This document shows, piece by piece, positions 1 to 9,057 of a stretch of 64,000 nt of DNA. The stretch covers positions 276,035 to 340,034 of the forward strand of contig NZ_JAGGOG010000018.1 in the NCBI RefSeq assembly GCF_018614655.1. The letters run 5' to 3'. Origin of the DNA: Pseudomonas fluorescens. GTDB lineage: Bacteria; Pseudomonadota; Gammaproteobacteria; Pseudomonadales; Pseudomonadaceae. The notes under the pieces were generated by a model that did not search any database, was not told the DNA's origin, and worked only from the letters and a program-made list of their open reading frames with translations. Numbering within the stretch: the stretch's first letter is position 1; each line of letters opens with the position of its first letter. The translations under genes were made by a program, and so were the position numbers.

Positions 1-288
1 CTGCAAACCGAGCTGGAATTCGAAGGCAAATTGCGCACCCTGATGGGTGAGTACTCCAAATCCCTGCGTGACATCATCGCGCTGCTGGATCCAGAGTCGA
101 AAGTTAAAGCACCACGTGGCGCTGTGAAAACTACCGGCACCAAACGTGCTCGCAAGGTTAAACAGTACAAAAACCCGCACAACGGCGAAGTGATTGAAAC
201 CAAAGGTGGCAACCACAAGACCCTGAAAGAGTGGAAAGCCAAGTGGGGCGGCGACGTGGTTGAAGGCTGGGCTACCCTGCTGGGCTAA
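1..288 (+). CDS. mvaT: MvaT, H-NS-like xenogeneic silencer (3' part only)
   Basis: This is the C-terminal 95 residues of an H-NS-family nucleoid protein; the reading frame is open from base 1, so the start lies outside the window. MvaT proteins oligomerise through an N-terminal coiled coil and bind AT-rich DNA through a C-terminal domain, silencing horizontally acquired genes. The end of the coiled coil (LEFEGKLRTLMGEY), a basic linker (about residues 34-56) and the DNA-binding segment with KGGNHKTLKEWKAKWG (68-83) are all visible. Its place next to sbcB matches the mvaT locus of P. aeruginosa. The paralogue MvaU/MvaV cannot be excluded because the N-terminus is missing. Confidence 0.93.
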   Translation: MQTELEFEGKLRTLMGEYSKSLRDIIALLDPESKVKAPRGAVKTTGTKRARKVKQYKNPHNGEVIETKGGNHKTLKEWKAKWGGDVVEGWATLLG

Positions 289-323
289 GCCTCGCACGGT
301 CGCAGCTTGATTCGCGACACAAT

Positions 324-354
324 AAAAAACGCCAGCATGCTGGCGTTTTTTATT
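324..354. terminator. Bidirectional Rho-independent terminator between mvaT and sbcB
   Basis: A perfect hairpin (ACGCCAGC/GCTGGCGT) has an A-run on its left and a T-run on its right. It lies between the convergent mvaT and sbcB stop codons and can serve both. Confidence 0.9.
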
Positions 355-377
355 GTCCGGATTTTTCCATAAACTGA

Positions 378-1802
378 TTACAGGCTCAAACGTGCGCCCA
401 AAGAGTCTGCATACTCTTGCCATTCATCAAGCACCTGACGCTGAAATGATGTAGCACTAACAGCCAATTCCAGCCGGGTCTGCTTAAAACTCTCAAGGGT
501 ATTCGGTGCGCCCCATTCAGCGTCTGACAAACGTTGCTGACAGAAAAGTCTCCAGCGCTCTTGCTCCTCGCTATTCAAGGTATGCGGAAAGTTTCGAGCG
601 CGGTAGCGAAATAACAATTCAGGCAAACGCTGATCATCAAAAGGCCACTGACGCGCTAATTGCCCAGGCTCGGCGAGTCTGACTTGCTCACATAAACGCC
701 GATCACGATCACCGACAAAACCATCGTATAGCTGCTGCTCGGGGTCGGTGCTCGATGCAAAGTCTTCTTCGGCATAAATCGCCGGTAACTTATCGCGCCA
801 AACTTCCTGTGCGTCAGTTAGCCGCAGGGCACGTGCCTGATACAGCTCCATGTCCAGTTGTAAACGCTGGCGGTCTTCGGCCCGCAGCACATTCAAAGGG
901 GCCACCACTGGGCAGCGATTGATGTGCAACAGCTTGAGCGGCACTGGCAGTTCACCCTCCGCCAGGTCATCACGCCGGGTATACAAGCGCTGGCGCAGGG
1001 TATCGGCGTCCAGGTCGAGCAAGCCTTGGGGATCGAGCCCCAGGTCACAGACGATCAAGGCATTGCGGTTACGCGGATGCCAGGCCAATGGCAACACCAC
1101 CCCCAGATAATGGCGCTCGGCAGAAAAACGACCGGAGATATGCACCATCGGCTGCAACAGCCGGACCTGGTCCATGACCCGTTGTTTGCTGCGCAACTGA
1201 AACAGCCAGTCATACAGCTTGGGTTGTTTCTCGCGAATCAATCGGGCCAGGGCAATGGTAGCGCGGACATCGGACAAAGCGTCATGAGCCTGCCCATGGT
1301 CGATGCCATTGGCGGCGGTCAGGCGTTCAAGCTTGAGGGTGACCCGCCCGTCCTGCTCCGGCCAGACAATGCCCTGCGGACGCAGGGCGTAGGCCGTGCG
1401 AACCACGTCGATCAGGTCCCAGCGGCTATTACCACCCTGCCACTCACGCGCATACGGGTCGAAGAAGTTGCGATACAAACTGTAGCGCGTCATTTCATCG
1501 TCAAAACGCAAGGTGTTGTAACCGGCACCACAGGTACCGGGGGCAGCAAGTTCGGCGTGGACCCGGGTCATGAAATCGGCCTCGACCAAGCCCTTCTCAG
1601 CCAACACGCTCGGCGTGATACCGGTAATTGCACAGGCCGCCGGGTGAGGCAGGATATCGTCGCTGAGCTGGCAATAGAGGTTGACCGGCGGTCCCACCTC
1701 GTTGAGGTCGAGGTCGGTACGAATCCCCGCTACCTGCAGCGGACGGTCGTTACGCGGGTTGATGCCGGTGGTTTCATAGTCGTACCAGAAGATGGTGGTC
1801 AC
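378..1802 (-). CDS. sbcB: Exodeoxyribonuclease I (3'-5' single-strand DNA exonuclease)
   Basis: Exonuclease I degrades single-stranded DNA 3' to 5' in mismatch repair and recombination and interacts with SSB. The 474 residues match the usual length of about 475. The DEDDh exonuclease motifs are clear: DYETTG with D8 and E10, FDDEMTRY around D101-D102, and HDALSDVR with H173 and D178. The SH3-like and helical C-terminal part follows. The start is GTG (MTTIFWYDYE) with an AGGAAT ribosome site about 6 bases upstream. The gene is convergent with mvaT and appears monocistronic. Confidence 0.95.
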   Translation of the reverse strand: MTTIFWYDYETTGINPRNDRPLQVAGIRTDLDLNEVGPPVNLYCQLSDDILPHPAACAITGITPSVLAEKGLVEADFMTRVHAELAAPGTCGAGYNTLRFDDEMTRYSLYRNFFDPYAREWQGGNSRWDLIDVVRTAYALRPQGIVWPEQDGRVTLKLERLTAANGIDHGQAHDALSDVRATIALARLIREKQPKLYDWLFQLRSKQRVMDQVRLLQPMVHISGRFSAERHYLGVVLPLAWHPRNRNALIVCDLGLDPQGLLDLDADTLRQRLYTRRDDLAEGELPVPLKLLHINRCPVVAPLNVLRAEDRQRLQLDMELYQARALRLTDAQEVWRDKLPAIYAEEDFASSTDPEQQLYDGFVGDRDRRLCEQVRLAEPGQLARQWPFDDQRLPELLFRYRARNFPHTLNSEEQERWRLFCQQRLSDAEWGAPNTLESFKQTRLELAVSATSFQRQVLDEWQEYADSLGARLSL

Positions 1803-2001
1803 GGGCTATTCCTGTACTGAAGACCGACAAAGTCTAGGCGCTGGAAGATACCTGAGGCCAGCGCTGCGTGAGCTGTACAAACATTCAGTGAAACGTTGCA
1901 GCACTTTGAGTGGTTGCTTCCACCGTCGACACTGCTAGCATCCGTCTCTCTATACGCCTGCTGTCGCCCGGCGCGACAGCCCTGCACTGCCAAGGACCGC
2001 G

Positions 2002-2694
2002 ATGCCATCAGCGCCATTGGACACCCGCTACCAGATCGAGACCCCGGAGGGCATCGACCTGCCCCTGCGCCCGGCCGGCCTGCTGCCTCGCTCCCTAGCG
2101 TTTGCCTTCGACCTGGGCCTGCGCGGCCTGATCCTCGGTGTCCTGTTCCTGGCCCTGGCGTTTCTTGGCAACCTGGGGATTGGTCTCGGTTCGATCCTGC
2201 TGTTCCTTGTCAGTTGGTGGTACATGGTGCTGTTCGAAGTCCTCAACCAAGGCTGCTCGCCCGGCAAACAGATCATGGGCCTGCGGGTAGTACAGGACGA
2301 TGGCACGCCCATCGGCTGGTCCGCTTCGCTGATTCGTAACCTGCTGCGCTTTGCCGATATGTTGCCCTTCGGCTACTTCCTCGGTGCTATCAGTTGCCTG
2401 CAGCATCCCCACTTCAAACGACTCGGCGACCTGGCCGCCGGGACCCTGGTGATTTACCGCGAACAACCGTTGTCACGCCCGCGACTTCCCCAGGCCCCGG
2501 CGCTGCGCCTCCCGTTTGCCTTGGACCTGAACGAGCAGCGGGCCATACTCGGTTTCGCCGAGCGCCAGGGAGAACTGTCCACTGAGCGCGCCAACGAGCT
2601 GGCCGCGATCCTGGCCACGCCCTTGCAGGTTTCCCCCGGCCGCGCCGTGAGCGAACTCAACGGCGTGGCACGTGGTTTGTTGGGGCCGACATGA
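2002..2694 (+). CDS. RDD-family integral membrane protein
   Basis: First gene of the MoxR-associated membrane operon. The protein has 230 residues. The RDD fold shows R30 and D37 in the first membrane segment, hydrophobic helices at about 37-80, SPGKQIMGLRVV at 86-97 and a third helix near 110-132 carrying RNLLRFAD, followed by KRLGDLAAGTLV. RDD proteins are polytopic proteins of unsettled function, sometimes proposed as transporters. An AAGGA ribosome site precedes the ATG. The stop overlaps the next start by 4 bases, so translation is probably coupled. Function here is inferred only from the operon. Confidence 0.85.
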   Translation: MPSAPLDTRYQIETPEGIDLPLRPAGLLPRSLAFAFDLGLRGLILGVLFLALAFLGNLGIGLGSILLFLVSWWYMVLFEVLNQGCSPGKQIMGLRVVQDDGTPIGWSASLIRNLLRFADMLPFGYFLGAISCLQHPHFKRLGDLAAGTLVIYREQPLSRPRLPQAPALRLPFALDLNEQRAILGFAERQGELSTERANELAAILATPLQVSPGRAVSELNGVARGLLGPT

Positions 2695-3671
2695 AGCAGA
2701 GTCTTTTCGAAAGCCGTCATCAGCCCCAATGGCAAGCCTTTGCCGACCAACTGACGCAGCTTGAACAGGGCAAGGCCGATACCTCGGACTTTGCCGATTT
2801 CCCTCATCATTACCGACGTTTGTGTCAGCACCTGGCCCTGGCTCAGGAGCGCGGCTACAGCAGTTACCTGGTGGACCCGCTGCAACAACTGGCCCTGCGC
2901 GGTCACCAACAGCTGTACCGGCATCGCAGCCAGCTGGGGGCCAATGTGCTGGGTTTCGTACTCGCCGACTTCCCCCGGCTGGTGCGCGAGCAATGGCGGT
3001 TCGTGCTGGTGGCCAGCCTGCTGTTCTTTGGCAGCCTGCTGGGTATTGCCCTGCTGGTGTACCTGTTTCCGGACCTGATCTACAGCATCGTCAGCCCCCA
3101 ACAGGTGGCCGAGATGCAAAGCATGTACGACCCCGACGCCAGCCGCCTGGGGCGAGCTGCCGAACGCGCATCGAGCGAAGACTGGATGATGTTCGGCTAT
3201 TACGTCATGCATAACATCGGCATTGCCTTCCAGACGTTTGCCGCCGGCTTGCTGTTTGGCCTGGGCAGCGTGTTCTTCCTGTTCTTCAACGGGCTGATCA
3301 TCGGTGCCGTTGCCGGGCACCTGACGCAAATCGGCTACGGCGAGACCTTCTGGTCATTCGTCATTGGCCATGGTGCTTTCGAACTGAGCGCCATCGCCCT
3401 GGCAGGTGCCGCCGGCCTGCAACTGGGTTGGGCATTGATCGCCCCGGGACATTTGGCCAGAAGCGAGTCCCTGCGGCTGGCTGCGCGCAAAAGCGTGCAA
3501 ATGATCTGTGGTGTCATGGTGTTTCTGCTGATTGCGGCCTTTATCGAAGCCTATTGGTCCTCCACTACCACCGTGGCGCCCTGGATCAAGTACGTAGTGG
3601 GCGCCGCGCTCTGGCTATTGATGGCCGCCTATCTGTTGCTCGCTGGACGGAGTCGCCATGCGCCTGAGTGA
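2691..3671 (+). CDS. SpoIIM-like (stage II sporulation protein M family) membrane protein
   Basis: The 326-residue polytopic protein has a soluble N-terminal portion (about 1-100) and several hydrophobic helices, starting with FVLVASLLFFGSLLG near 107 and including the AGLLFGLGSVFFLFFNGLIIG segment type typical of SpoIIM-family proteins. The family name comes from a Bacillus sporulation gene. In Pseudomonas it is a standard member of MoxR/DUF58/RDD operons and has no link to sporulation. It overlaps the upstream RDD gene by 4 bases and the downstream DUF4129 gene by 14 bases, which indicates a tightly coupled operon. Confidence 0.85.
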   Translation: MKQSLFESRHQPQWQAFADQLTQLEQGKADTSDFADFPHHYRRLCQHLALAQERGYSSYLVDPLQQLALRGHQQLYRHRSQLGANVLGFVLADFPRLVREQWRFVLVASLLFFGSLLGIALLVYLFPDLIYSIVSPQQVAEMQSMYDPDASRLGRAAERASSEDWMMFGYYVMHNIGIAFQTFAAGLLFGLGSVFFLFFNGLIIGAVAGHLTQIGYGETFWSFVIGHGAFELSAIALAGAAGLQLGWALIAPGHLARSESLRLAARKSVQMICGVMVFLLIAAFIEAYWSSTTTVAPWIKYVVGAALWLLMAAYLLLAGRSRHAPE

Positions 3672-5187
3672 CGCCAGTGTGGTGATTCGCCCCCGTACGT
3701 CCTGGGAAGCCATGGACCTCGGTGTCCTGATGGCCCGTGAACACCGTGGGTTGTTGATGAGCAGTTGGGCACTGATAACCCTGCCGATTTTTACCCTGTT
3801 CAGCGCGCTGCTATGGAATTACCCGTCTGCCGCGCTGCTGCTGTTCTGGTGGCTGAAACCGGCCTTTGACCGTCTGCCGTTGTATATCCTGTCCAAGGCC
3901 CTGTTCGGTGAGACGCCTACCCTCAAGCAGGCCCTGCGCCAATGGCCACGCCTGCTCAAAGGTCAACTGTTGGTCAGCCTGACCTGGCGGCGATTCAGTC
4001 TCAGCCGCAGCTTCATAATGCCGGTGGTCCAGCTCGAAGGCCTGGAAGGCCAGGCCCGCCAGCAACGCCTGGGAGTGCTGCAACAACGCAACGCCGGCGC
4101 CGCACGCTGGCTGACCCTGATCGGCGTACACCTGGAAATGGCGTTGTGGATCGGCTTGATGGTGCTGTTCTATCTGTTCCTGCCACAGCAGGTTGAACGG
4201 GATTGGGACTGGCAACAGCTGATACTCGCGACCGGGCACGATTGGCTGTGGCTGGAGCACCTGACCAATGCCTTCTACGCCTTGATCCTGGTGTTCTGGG
4301 AGCCGATCTATGTGGCCTGCGGTTTCAGCCTGTACCTGAATCGCCGCACCACGCTGGAGGCCTGGGACCTGGAACTGGTATTCCGCCGCCTGCGCCAGCG
4401 CCTGAGCCCGATGGCAACGGTTCTACTGCTGGCCATCGGACTGCTGCTAATCCCGGCGATCCAACCGGCCATGGCCGATGAGCCGATCACTGCGAAGCCG
4501 CTCAGCACACAAGCCGCCAATCAGTCGATCAAGGCGTTGCTGGAACAACCACCGTTCAAGAATCCTGAAACCGTTACCCGCTATCGCTTCGGACCCGACA
4601 AACCCAGCGAGAAAGACAAATCGGGGGGCGATGCCAAGCTACCGGCCTGGCTGGAAGCACTGCTGAACAACCTCAACAGCAACTCGTTCAAACACCTGGC
4701 CAAGGGCCTTGAAGTGCTGCTCTGGAGCTTGCTGCTGGGGGCATTGGCCTTGCTGATCTGGCGCTATCGCGACTGGCTGCGGGCCTTTGTCAGCCGACGC
4801 GCGCCGTACAATCCAAAAATCGCCAAGCCCACCCCCACGCAACTATTCGGTCTGGAACTGGGCACCGAAACCTTGCCCGACGACATTGCCGGCACCGCCG
4901 AACAGCTCTGGCCAACCCAGCCACGGGAAGCCCTTGGCCTGCTCTACCGCGGCTTGCTCAGCCGCCTGTTGCACGACTTCAACCTGCCCTTGAAAGACGC
5001 CGACACCGAAGGCCAGGTCCTGGAGCGCATTCATCGGTTGCAACAACCCCAGTTACTGGCGTTCAGCGCTGACCTGACCCGGCACTGGCAGAACCTTGCC
5101 TATGGTCACCGCCTGCCGCCGACGCAGGCACAGCAACAACTGTGTGGTGATTGGCGAGCGCTGTTCGGCTCGGGAGCGGCGCAATGA
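3658..5187 (+). CDS. DUF4129-domain membrane protein
   Basis: The protein has 509 residues. The N-terminal half carries several membrane helices (about 35-70, 160-180, 200-225 and one near 260-275 that ends in a signal-like AMADEP segment). A further helix lies near 355-375, and a cytosolic C-terminal DUF4129 domain runs from about 410 to 490 with EQLWPTQPREALGLLYRGLL. DUF4129 proteins accompany MoxR ATPases and transglutaminase-like TgpA proteins. The start at 3658 follows GGAG and overlaps the SpoIIM-like gene. Biochemical role unknown; co-function with MoxR is inferred from operon membership. Confidence 0.85.
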   Translation: MRLSDASVVIRPRTSWEAMDLGVLMAREHRGLLMSSWALITLPIFTLFSALLWNYPSAALLLFWWLKPAFDRLPLYILSKALFGETPTLKQALRQWPRLLKGQLLVSLTWRRFSLSRSFIMPVVQLEGLEGQARQQRLGVLQQRNAGAARWLTLIGVHLEMALWIGLMVLFYLFLPQQVERDWDWQQLILATGHDWLWLEHLTNAFYALILVFWEPIYVACGFSLYLNRRTTLEAWDLELVFRRLRQRLSPMATVLLLAIGLLLIPAIQPAMADEPITAKPLSTQAANQSIKALLEQPPFKNPETVTRYRFGPDKPSEKDKSGGDAKLPAWLEALLNNLNSNSFKHLAKGLEVLLWSLLLGALALLIWRYRDWLRAFVSRRAPYNPKIAKPTPTQLFGLELGTETLPDDIAGTAEQLWPTQPREALGLLYRGLLSRLLHDFNLPLKDADTEGQVLERIHRLQQPQLLAFSADLTRHWQNLAYGHRLPPTQAQQQLCGDWRALFGSGAAQ

Positions 5188-6341
5188 ATCGGCCATTGTT
5201 GTGGGTCGGGCTGGTGCTCGGTTGCTTGCTGACAGCGGGCGGTCTCTACGCCTGGCACAAGGCAATTCCCTACCAGGAGGTGGTCGACCGCGGCCCCTCT
5301 CCCGAAGTCCAGGCCAATCCTTACCTCGCGGCGGAGCATTTTCTGCGTCAGCAAGGCCTGGTGGTCGAACACGCCAACGGCCTTGAACAACTGACGAGCC
5401 TTGCACCCAAGGGCAGCAGCCTGTTGTTGCTGGGCGAGCGCAGCAACATGACCCCGCGCCAGGCTGACCAACTGCTGGAATGGGCCAAGTCTGGCGGCCA
5501 TCTGCTGCTGGTGGCTGAAGCGCTGTGGGATGATGAAACCGGTAAAAGCGACGATCTGTTGCTGGACCGTGTGCAACTGCGCCAAGCCTTCAGCGAGGGC
5601 TTCGACAAGCCGGTACCGGCCGGTAAAAAGCCTGCGCCTGACCTGACCAAGCTGTATGTCGACAACGAAACCCCTGCGGCCTATTTCAGCTTCGACACCG
5701 ACTTCAACCTTACCGACCCCAAGCACCTGGCCCAGTTTTCAGCCAACAGCGCCAAGGCCAGCCACTTGATGCAGGTCAATCTCGGGCAAGGGAGCGTCAC
5801 GGTGGTCACCGACAGCGACTTGTGGAAAAACCGCAATATCGGTCGGCACGATAACGCCTGGTTGCTGTGGTACCTGAACCAGGGCACCACCGTCACACTG
5901 CTGTTCAACAGCGACGTTGATGACTTTTTCAGCCTGTTGCTGCGTTACTTTCCTCAAGCCCTGACGGCGCTCGCGGCGCTGATAGCCTTGGGTTTGTGGC
6001 ACGCGGGCATGCGCCAGGGACCGATTCAACCACCCGCCTCCAGGGCGCGCCGGCAATTGCAGGAGCACTTGAAAGCCAGCGCTGACTTCCTGCTGCGCCG
6101 CAGCGGACAAAACAGTCTGTTGCAGGCCCTGCAGCACGACATCCTGCGTACCGCCCGGCGCCGCCATCCCGGCTTCGAACACCTCGACACCGCTGAACAG
6201 TGGCAGGCCCTTGAACGCCTGACCCGCCAACCCACCCTTGTCATCAGCCAGGCCCTCGGCCCACTCCCGGCAAAACGACTTTCCAGCGCCGACTTCAGCC
6301 GCCAGGTGGCGTGCCTGCAAACCCTCAGGAACGCCCTGTGA
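5184..6341 (+). CDS. DUF4350-domain membrane-anchored protein
   Basis: The 385-residue protein has an N-terminal membrane anchor (residues 4-22), an extracytoplasmic DUF4350 region (roughly 40-230) and a second membrane helix at about 255-275, followed by a basic cytosolic tail. The start is the ATG that overlaps the DUF4129 stop by 4 bases. In related genomes the next gene is moxR, normally directly adjacent. Here 3.1 kb of unrelated DNA follows immediately after the stop codon. The coding sequence itself appears complete. Function is unknown; the family is usually described from MoxR neighbourhoods. Confidence 0.85.
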   Translation: MNRPLLWVGLVLGCLLTAGGLYAWHKAIPYQEVVDRGPSPEVQANPYLAAEHFLRQQGLVVEHANGLEQLTSLAPKGSSLLLLGERSNMTPRQADQLLEWAKSGGHLLLVAEALWDDETGKSDDLLLDRVQLRQAFSEGFDKPVPAGKKPAPDLTKLYVDNETPAAYFSFDTDFNLTDPKHLAQFSANSAKASHLMQVNLGQGSVTVVTDSDLWKNRNIGRHDNAWLLWYLNQGTTVTLLFNSDVDDFFSLLLRYFPQALTALAALIALGLWHAGMRQGPIQPPASRARRQLQEHLKASADFLLRRSGQNSLLQALQHDILRTARRRHPGFEHLDTAEQWQALERLTRQPTLVISQALGPLPAKRLSSADFSRQVACLQTLRNAL

Positions 6342-6471
6342 TCCGGTGTTGACGACCGTTAGATATGTGCCCTATCAGGAACCGCCCCAAGACGTTCATA
6401 GGCAAGGTGCCGAGACTGTTTTTGGTCAACCCGGACGTTCAAATCAATACCCCAGACCAGTAAGCGGTCTT

Positions 6472-7347
6472 CTATCCCTTTAGTACCAGAGACATGTCAG
6501 GGTATCTGGCGCACATGAAATCGACGAAGGCGCGAACCTTCGGAGCAGTAAGGCGCCTGGAGGTGTGCAAGACCCACAACTCGGGTTCTACACCCGATAC
6601 CGTGCCCCACTGGACCAACTCGCCACAGGCCAGTTGGTTCCATGCGATGGACTGTGGAATCAGGGCAACACCACCACCGGCGATAGCAGCATCGCGGACC
6701 ATCAATAGCGAAGAGAACCGCAGCTTCGGGATCGGTTCCAGGACCAACTGCCCTCCATCGAGACTCCAGTGGGTGGGCTGGAAACTCGAAGTTACGATGC
6801 CTGGAATAGGTCTGATTGCGCCGGGCATCGGCTTAGGTACTTCTGGCGCAGCCACGACTACCAGCCGGTCTTTGGCGAAGCACCGGCCGACCAAACTGCT
6901 GTCTGGGCTCGGGTTGATCCGGATGGCGACGTCAAATTGTTCTTCCACAAGGTCAACCAGACGATCCTCCGCCACGACTTCGATTTCGACCTCCGGGTAG
7001 GCGGTACAGAATTCGGCGCCAATGCGGCCCATTGCAAGCTGGGAGAACAGGACTGGGGAGGCGACACGCAAGCGTCCGCGTGGCGTCGAAACGCCCTCAC
7101 GGGCCGCAGCCATGGCTTCGGCCACCTCGCCCAGCGGACCTTCTGTTCGAGCCATCAGCCTTTCGCCGGCCTCAGTGAGCTTCAGGCCACGAGCGCTGCG
7201 CTCTATCAGCCTCACGCCCAGTTGTTCCTCAAGGTCGCTGATTCGGCGCGATAGCGTTGCTTTGGATATGCCGCTCGCACGGCTCGCCTTTCCGAGCCCC
7301 TCATTCGTTGCGACGAGCGTGAAATCGATCAAAGCGTTCAGGCTCAT
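6472..7347 (-). CDS. LysR-family transcriptional regulator
   Basis: A 291-residue LysR-type regulator with an N-terminal winged helix-turn-helix (about residues 1-60, with ASGISKATLSRRISDLEEQL) and a C-terminal substrate-binding domain. It is divergent from the NmrA-like oxidoreductase, the usual arrangement when a LysR protein controls its neighbour. I chose the ATG at 7347 (MSLNALIDF) because it places the helix-turn-helix at the usual distance from the N-terminus; an upstream in-frame ATG at 7380 would add 11 residues. The effector is unknown. It lies within the segment that interrupts the MoxR operon. Confidence 0.88.
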   Translation of the reverse strand: MSLNALIDFTLVATNEGLGKASRASGISKATLSRRISDLEEQLGVRLIERSARGLKLTEAGERLMARTEGPLGEVAEAMAAAREGVSTPRGRLRVASPVLFSQLAMGRIGAEFCTAYPEVEIEVVAEDRLVDLVEEQFDVAIRINPSPDSSLVGRCFAKDRLVVVAAPEVPKPMPGAIRPIPGIVTSSFQPTHWSLDGGQLVLEPIPKLRFSSLLMVRDAAIAGGGVALIPQSIAWNQLACGELVQWGTVSGVEPELWVLHTSRRLTAPKVRAFVDFMCARYPDMSLVLKG

Positions 7348-7355
7348 AGGTGTTC

Positions 7356-7373
7356 CACTTTTGAAACGAAGTG
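7356..7373. promoter_or_regulatory. Candidate LysR operator (CACTT-N8-AAGTG)
   Basis: An inverted repeat of T-N11-A type lies just upstream of the LysR start, in the 231-base region it shares with the divergent oxidoreductase. Position and form fit an autoregulatory LysR box. There is no experimental support. Confidence 0.4.
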
Positions 7374-7578
7374 TCTGCATTTTGGCGTCTGCGCTTTACC
7401 TGCGCAACAGCATATCTTCTCGTCATCGGAACTCGATACGAGGTGTCGGCACGTCACTACCCGACATCCTCGCGCGCACGCCGGCGAATCGTCGGGGCCT
7501 CTGGCTCATGAACAAACCTGACCCCGAGCTACTGGCGCCGCTAACCCATTCAATACTCTCAAGGCAGGAGCTTCAAAA

Positions 7579-8448
7579 ATGAGCATTCTCGTAATCGGTG
7601 CCACGGGCACCATTGGTTCACTCATCACTCAAGGCCTTGCCGACGCAGGCGCCGAGGTCAAAGCCCTTGTGCGCCAACCGGGTAAGCGGGCCTTCCCCGC
7701 AGGCGTCACTGAAGTTGTCGCAGACCTCACCGATGTGCCGTCGATGCGCGTCGCGCTGTCGTCGGTGCGTACGCTGTTCCTGCTCAACGCTGTTACGCCC
7801 GACGAAGTCACGCAAGCGCTCATCACGCTGAACCTCGCTCAGGAGGCTGGCATCGAGCGCATCGTCTACCTGTCGGTGATCCATGCAGACAAATTCACCA
7901 ATGTTCCGCACTTCACCGGCAAGCATACGGTTGAGCGCATGATCGAGAGCCTCGACATCCCCGCAACTATTCTGCGACCAGCTTATTTCATGCAAAACGA
8001 GCGCATGGTCCAACAGACGATTCAGAACTACTCGGTATACCCGATGCCAATCGGCTCGGCGGGTGTCTCGATGATAGATGCGCGCGACATCGCCGATATT
8101 GCCGTTGCAGAGTTGCTGCGACGCGACAAGGCACCGTCCGCCCTGGATCGTGTAACGCTGGAGTTGGTCGGGCCACAAGCACTGACAGGTGCCAGCGTGG
8201 CGAAAGCCTGGAGCGCCGCCCTGGATCGCGAGATCGCCTACGGTGGTGACGATGTAGCGGCCTTCGAAGGACAACTAGCTTCGTACGGCCCCGCCTGGTT
8301 GGCTTACGACATGCGCCTGATGATGGCGGGTATCCAAAAGTTCGGCATGCAAGCAACTGAAGGAACGGTGGGCCGACTGGAGGCGATCATCGGGCACCCG
8401 CTGCGCACCTATGAGGACTTCGTCCACGAAGCCATTGCCGGGGCTTAA
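7579..8448 (+). CDS. NmrA-like NAD(P)-binding oxidoreductase (atypical SDR)
   Basis: A 289-residue atypical short-chain dehydrogenase of the NmrA/HSCARG type. The N-terminal dinucleotide-binding loop is GATGTIG at 7-13, followed by strands typical of a Rossmann fold and a conserved ATILRPAYFMQN segment; a DARDIADIAVAEL segment lies near the middle. Such proteins bind NAD(P)H and act as reductases or redox sensors. The substrate cannot be read from sequence. CAGGAG lies upstream of the ATG. It is divergent from, and probably regulated by, the adjacent LysR protein, and both sit in the inserted segment. Confidence 0.85.
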   Translation: MSILVIGATGTIGSLITQGLADAGAEVKALVRQPGKRAFPAGVTEVVADLTDVPSMRVALSSVRTLFLLNAVTPDEVTQALITLNLAQEAGIERIVYLSVIHADKFTNVPHFTGKHTVERMIESLDIPATILRPAYFMQNERMVQQTIQNYSVYPMPIGSAGVSMIDARDIADIAVAELLRRDKAPSALDRVTLELVGPQALTGASVAKAWSAALDREIAYGGDDVAAFEGQLASYGPAWLAYDMRLMMAGIQKFGMQATEGTVGRLEAIIGHPLRTYEDFVHEAIAGA

Positions 8449-8604
8449 GCTGATGCTTTATTGAGATCCTCAGCCTATGGCCATCACGGTAGGTCTGAAT
8501 GTCAGAAGCCTGAAAGTCAGGCTCTGAAGCCTTAAGCGCCCGCGGGAAAGAAACCCGGCAACAGAGGGGCCATGGCCCTTCTGTGTAGCCGGTGGCGGTG
8601 GGGG
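8449..8604. other. Intergenic region with a short perfect hairpin
   Basis: Between the convergent oxidoreductase and nuclease-like genes, AGCCTGA-aag-TCAGGCT (8507-8523) forms a perfect 7-bp hairpin. It lacks a T-tract, so it is at best a weak or Rho-assisted terminator. Nothing else is evident. Confidence 0.4.
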
Positions 8605-9057
8605 TCAAACCGTGACGATCATGCAGCCGATCGCGCCGGACTCATGGTAGATGACGTGGCCGCTGTTCTGCAGGGTGAACCCACGCAATGCGTTTTTGGC
8701 TACGTCGCTGTAAGCCAGGGAAACCACCCAACGGGCCTCGACGGGCTGGGTGTATTTGACAATTTTCTCGATATCCTTGCGGGTTTCCGCCATCAGCTTG
8801 TTGCCGGCGTTGGTGGCGCTCTCGACTTTCACCTCAATGGCATAACGCTCGACGTTCTGGCCGACCAGCACGTCGAGGTGCAACGCCTGGTTCGGCGGTG
8901 GGTACGGCACTTCGCGGGCAACGCCCAGATTGGCGGCACGCAGTAACATGAGAAACTCGACCTGGAACCAGACTTCCCAGGCCGCGCCCGTACTGATCGC
9001 GGCCGCGATACGTGAGTGGTCGTTCAAGATGAGATGGCTGAGTTCGGTGTTGTTCAT
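8605..9057 (-). CDS. Small PD-(D/E)XK-like hypothetical protein
   Basis: I do not recognise a named family. The 150-residue protein shows the pattern of a minimal PD-(D/E)XK nuclease fold: a helix with E34 (FQVEFLMLL), then HLDVLVG with D62, then a strand AIEVKVE with E75 and K77, then an alternating helix/strand region. The catalytic-type residues are intact, so it could cut or bind DNA. The start is ATG at 9057 with AAGGAATG upstream. An in-frame extension to 9219 is possible but lacks a better ribosome site. It stands alone, without an obvious methylase or toxin/antitoxin partner. Function unknown. Confidence 0.7.
   Translation of the reverse strand: MNNTELSHLILNDHSRIAAAISTGAAWEVWFQVEFLMLLRAANLGVAREVPYPPPNQALHLDVLVGQNVERYAIEVKVESATNAGNKLMAETRKDIEKIVKYTQPVEARWVVSLAYSDVAKNALRGFTLQNSGHVIYHESGAIGCMIVTV

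Noticed and set aside
924..1820. Long plus-strand frame opposite sbcB.
   Set aside because: Shadow of a high-GC coding gene; sbcB motifs are on the minus strand.
2691..3671. Sporulation function for the SpoIIM-like protein.
   Set aside because: Family name only; the organism type and MoxR-operon context do not indicate sporulation.
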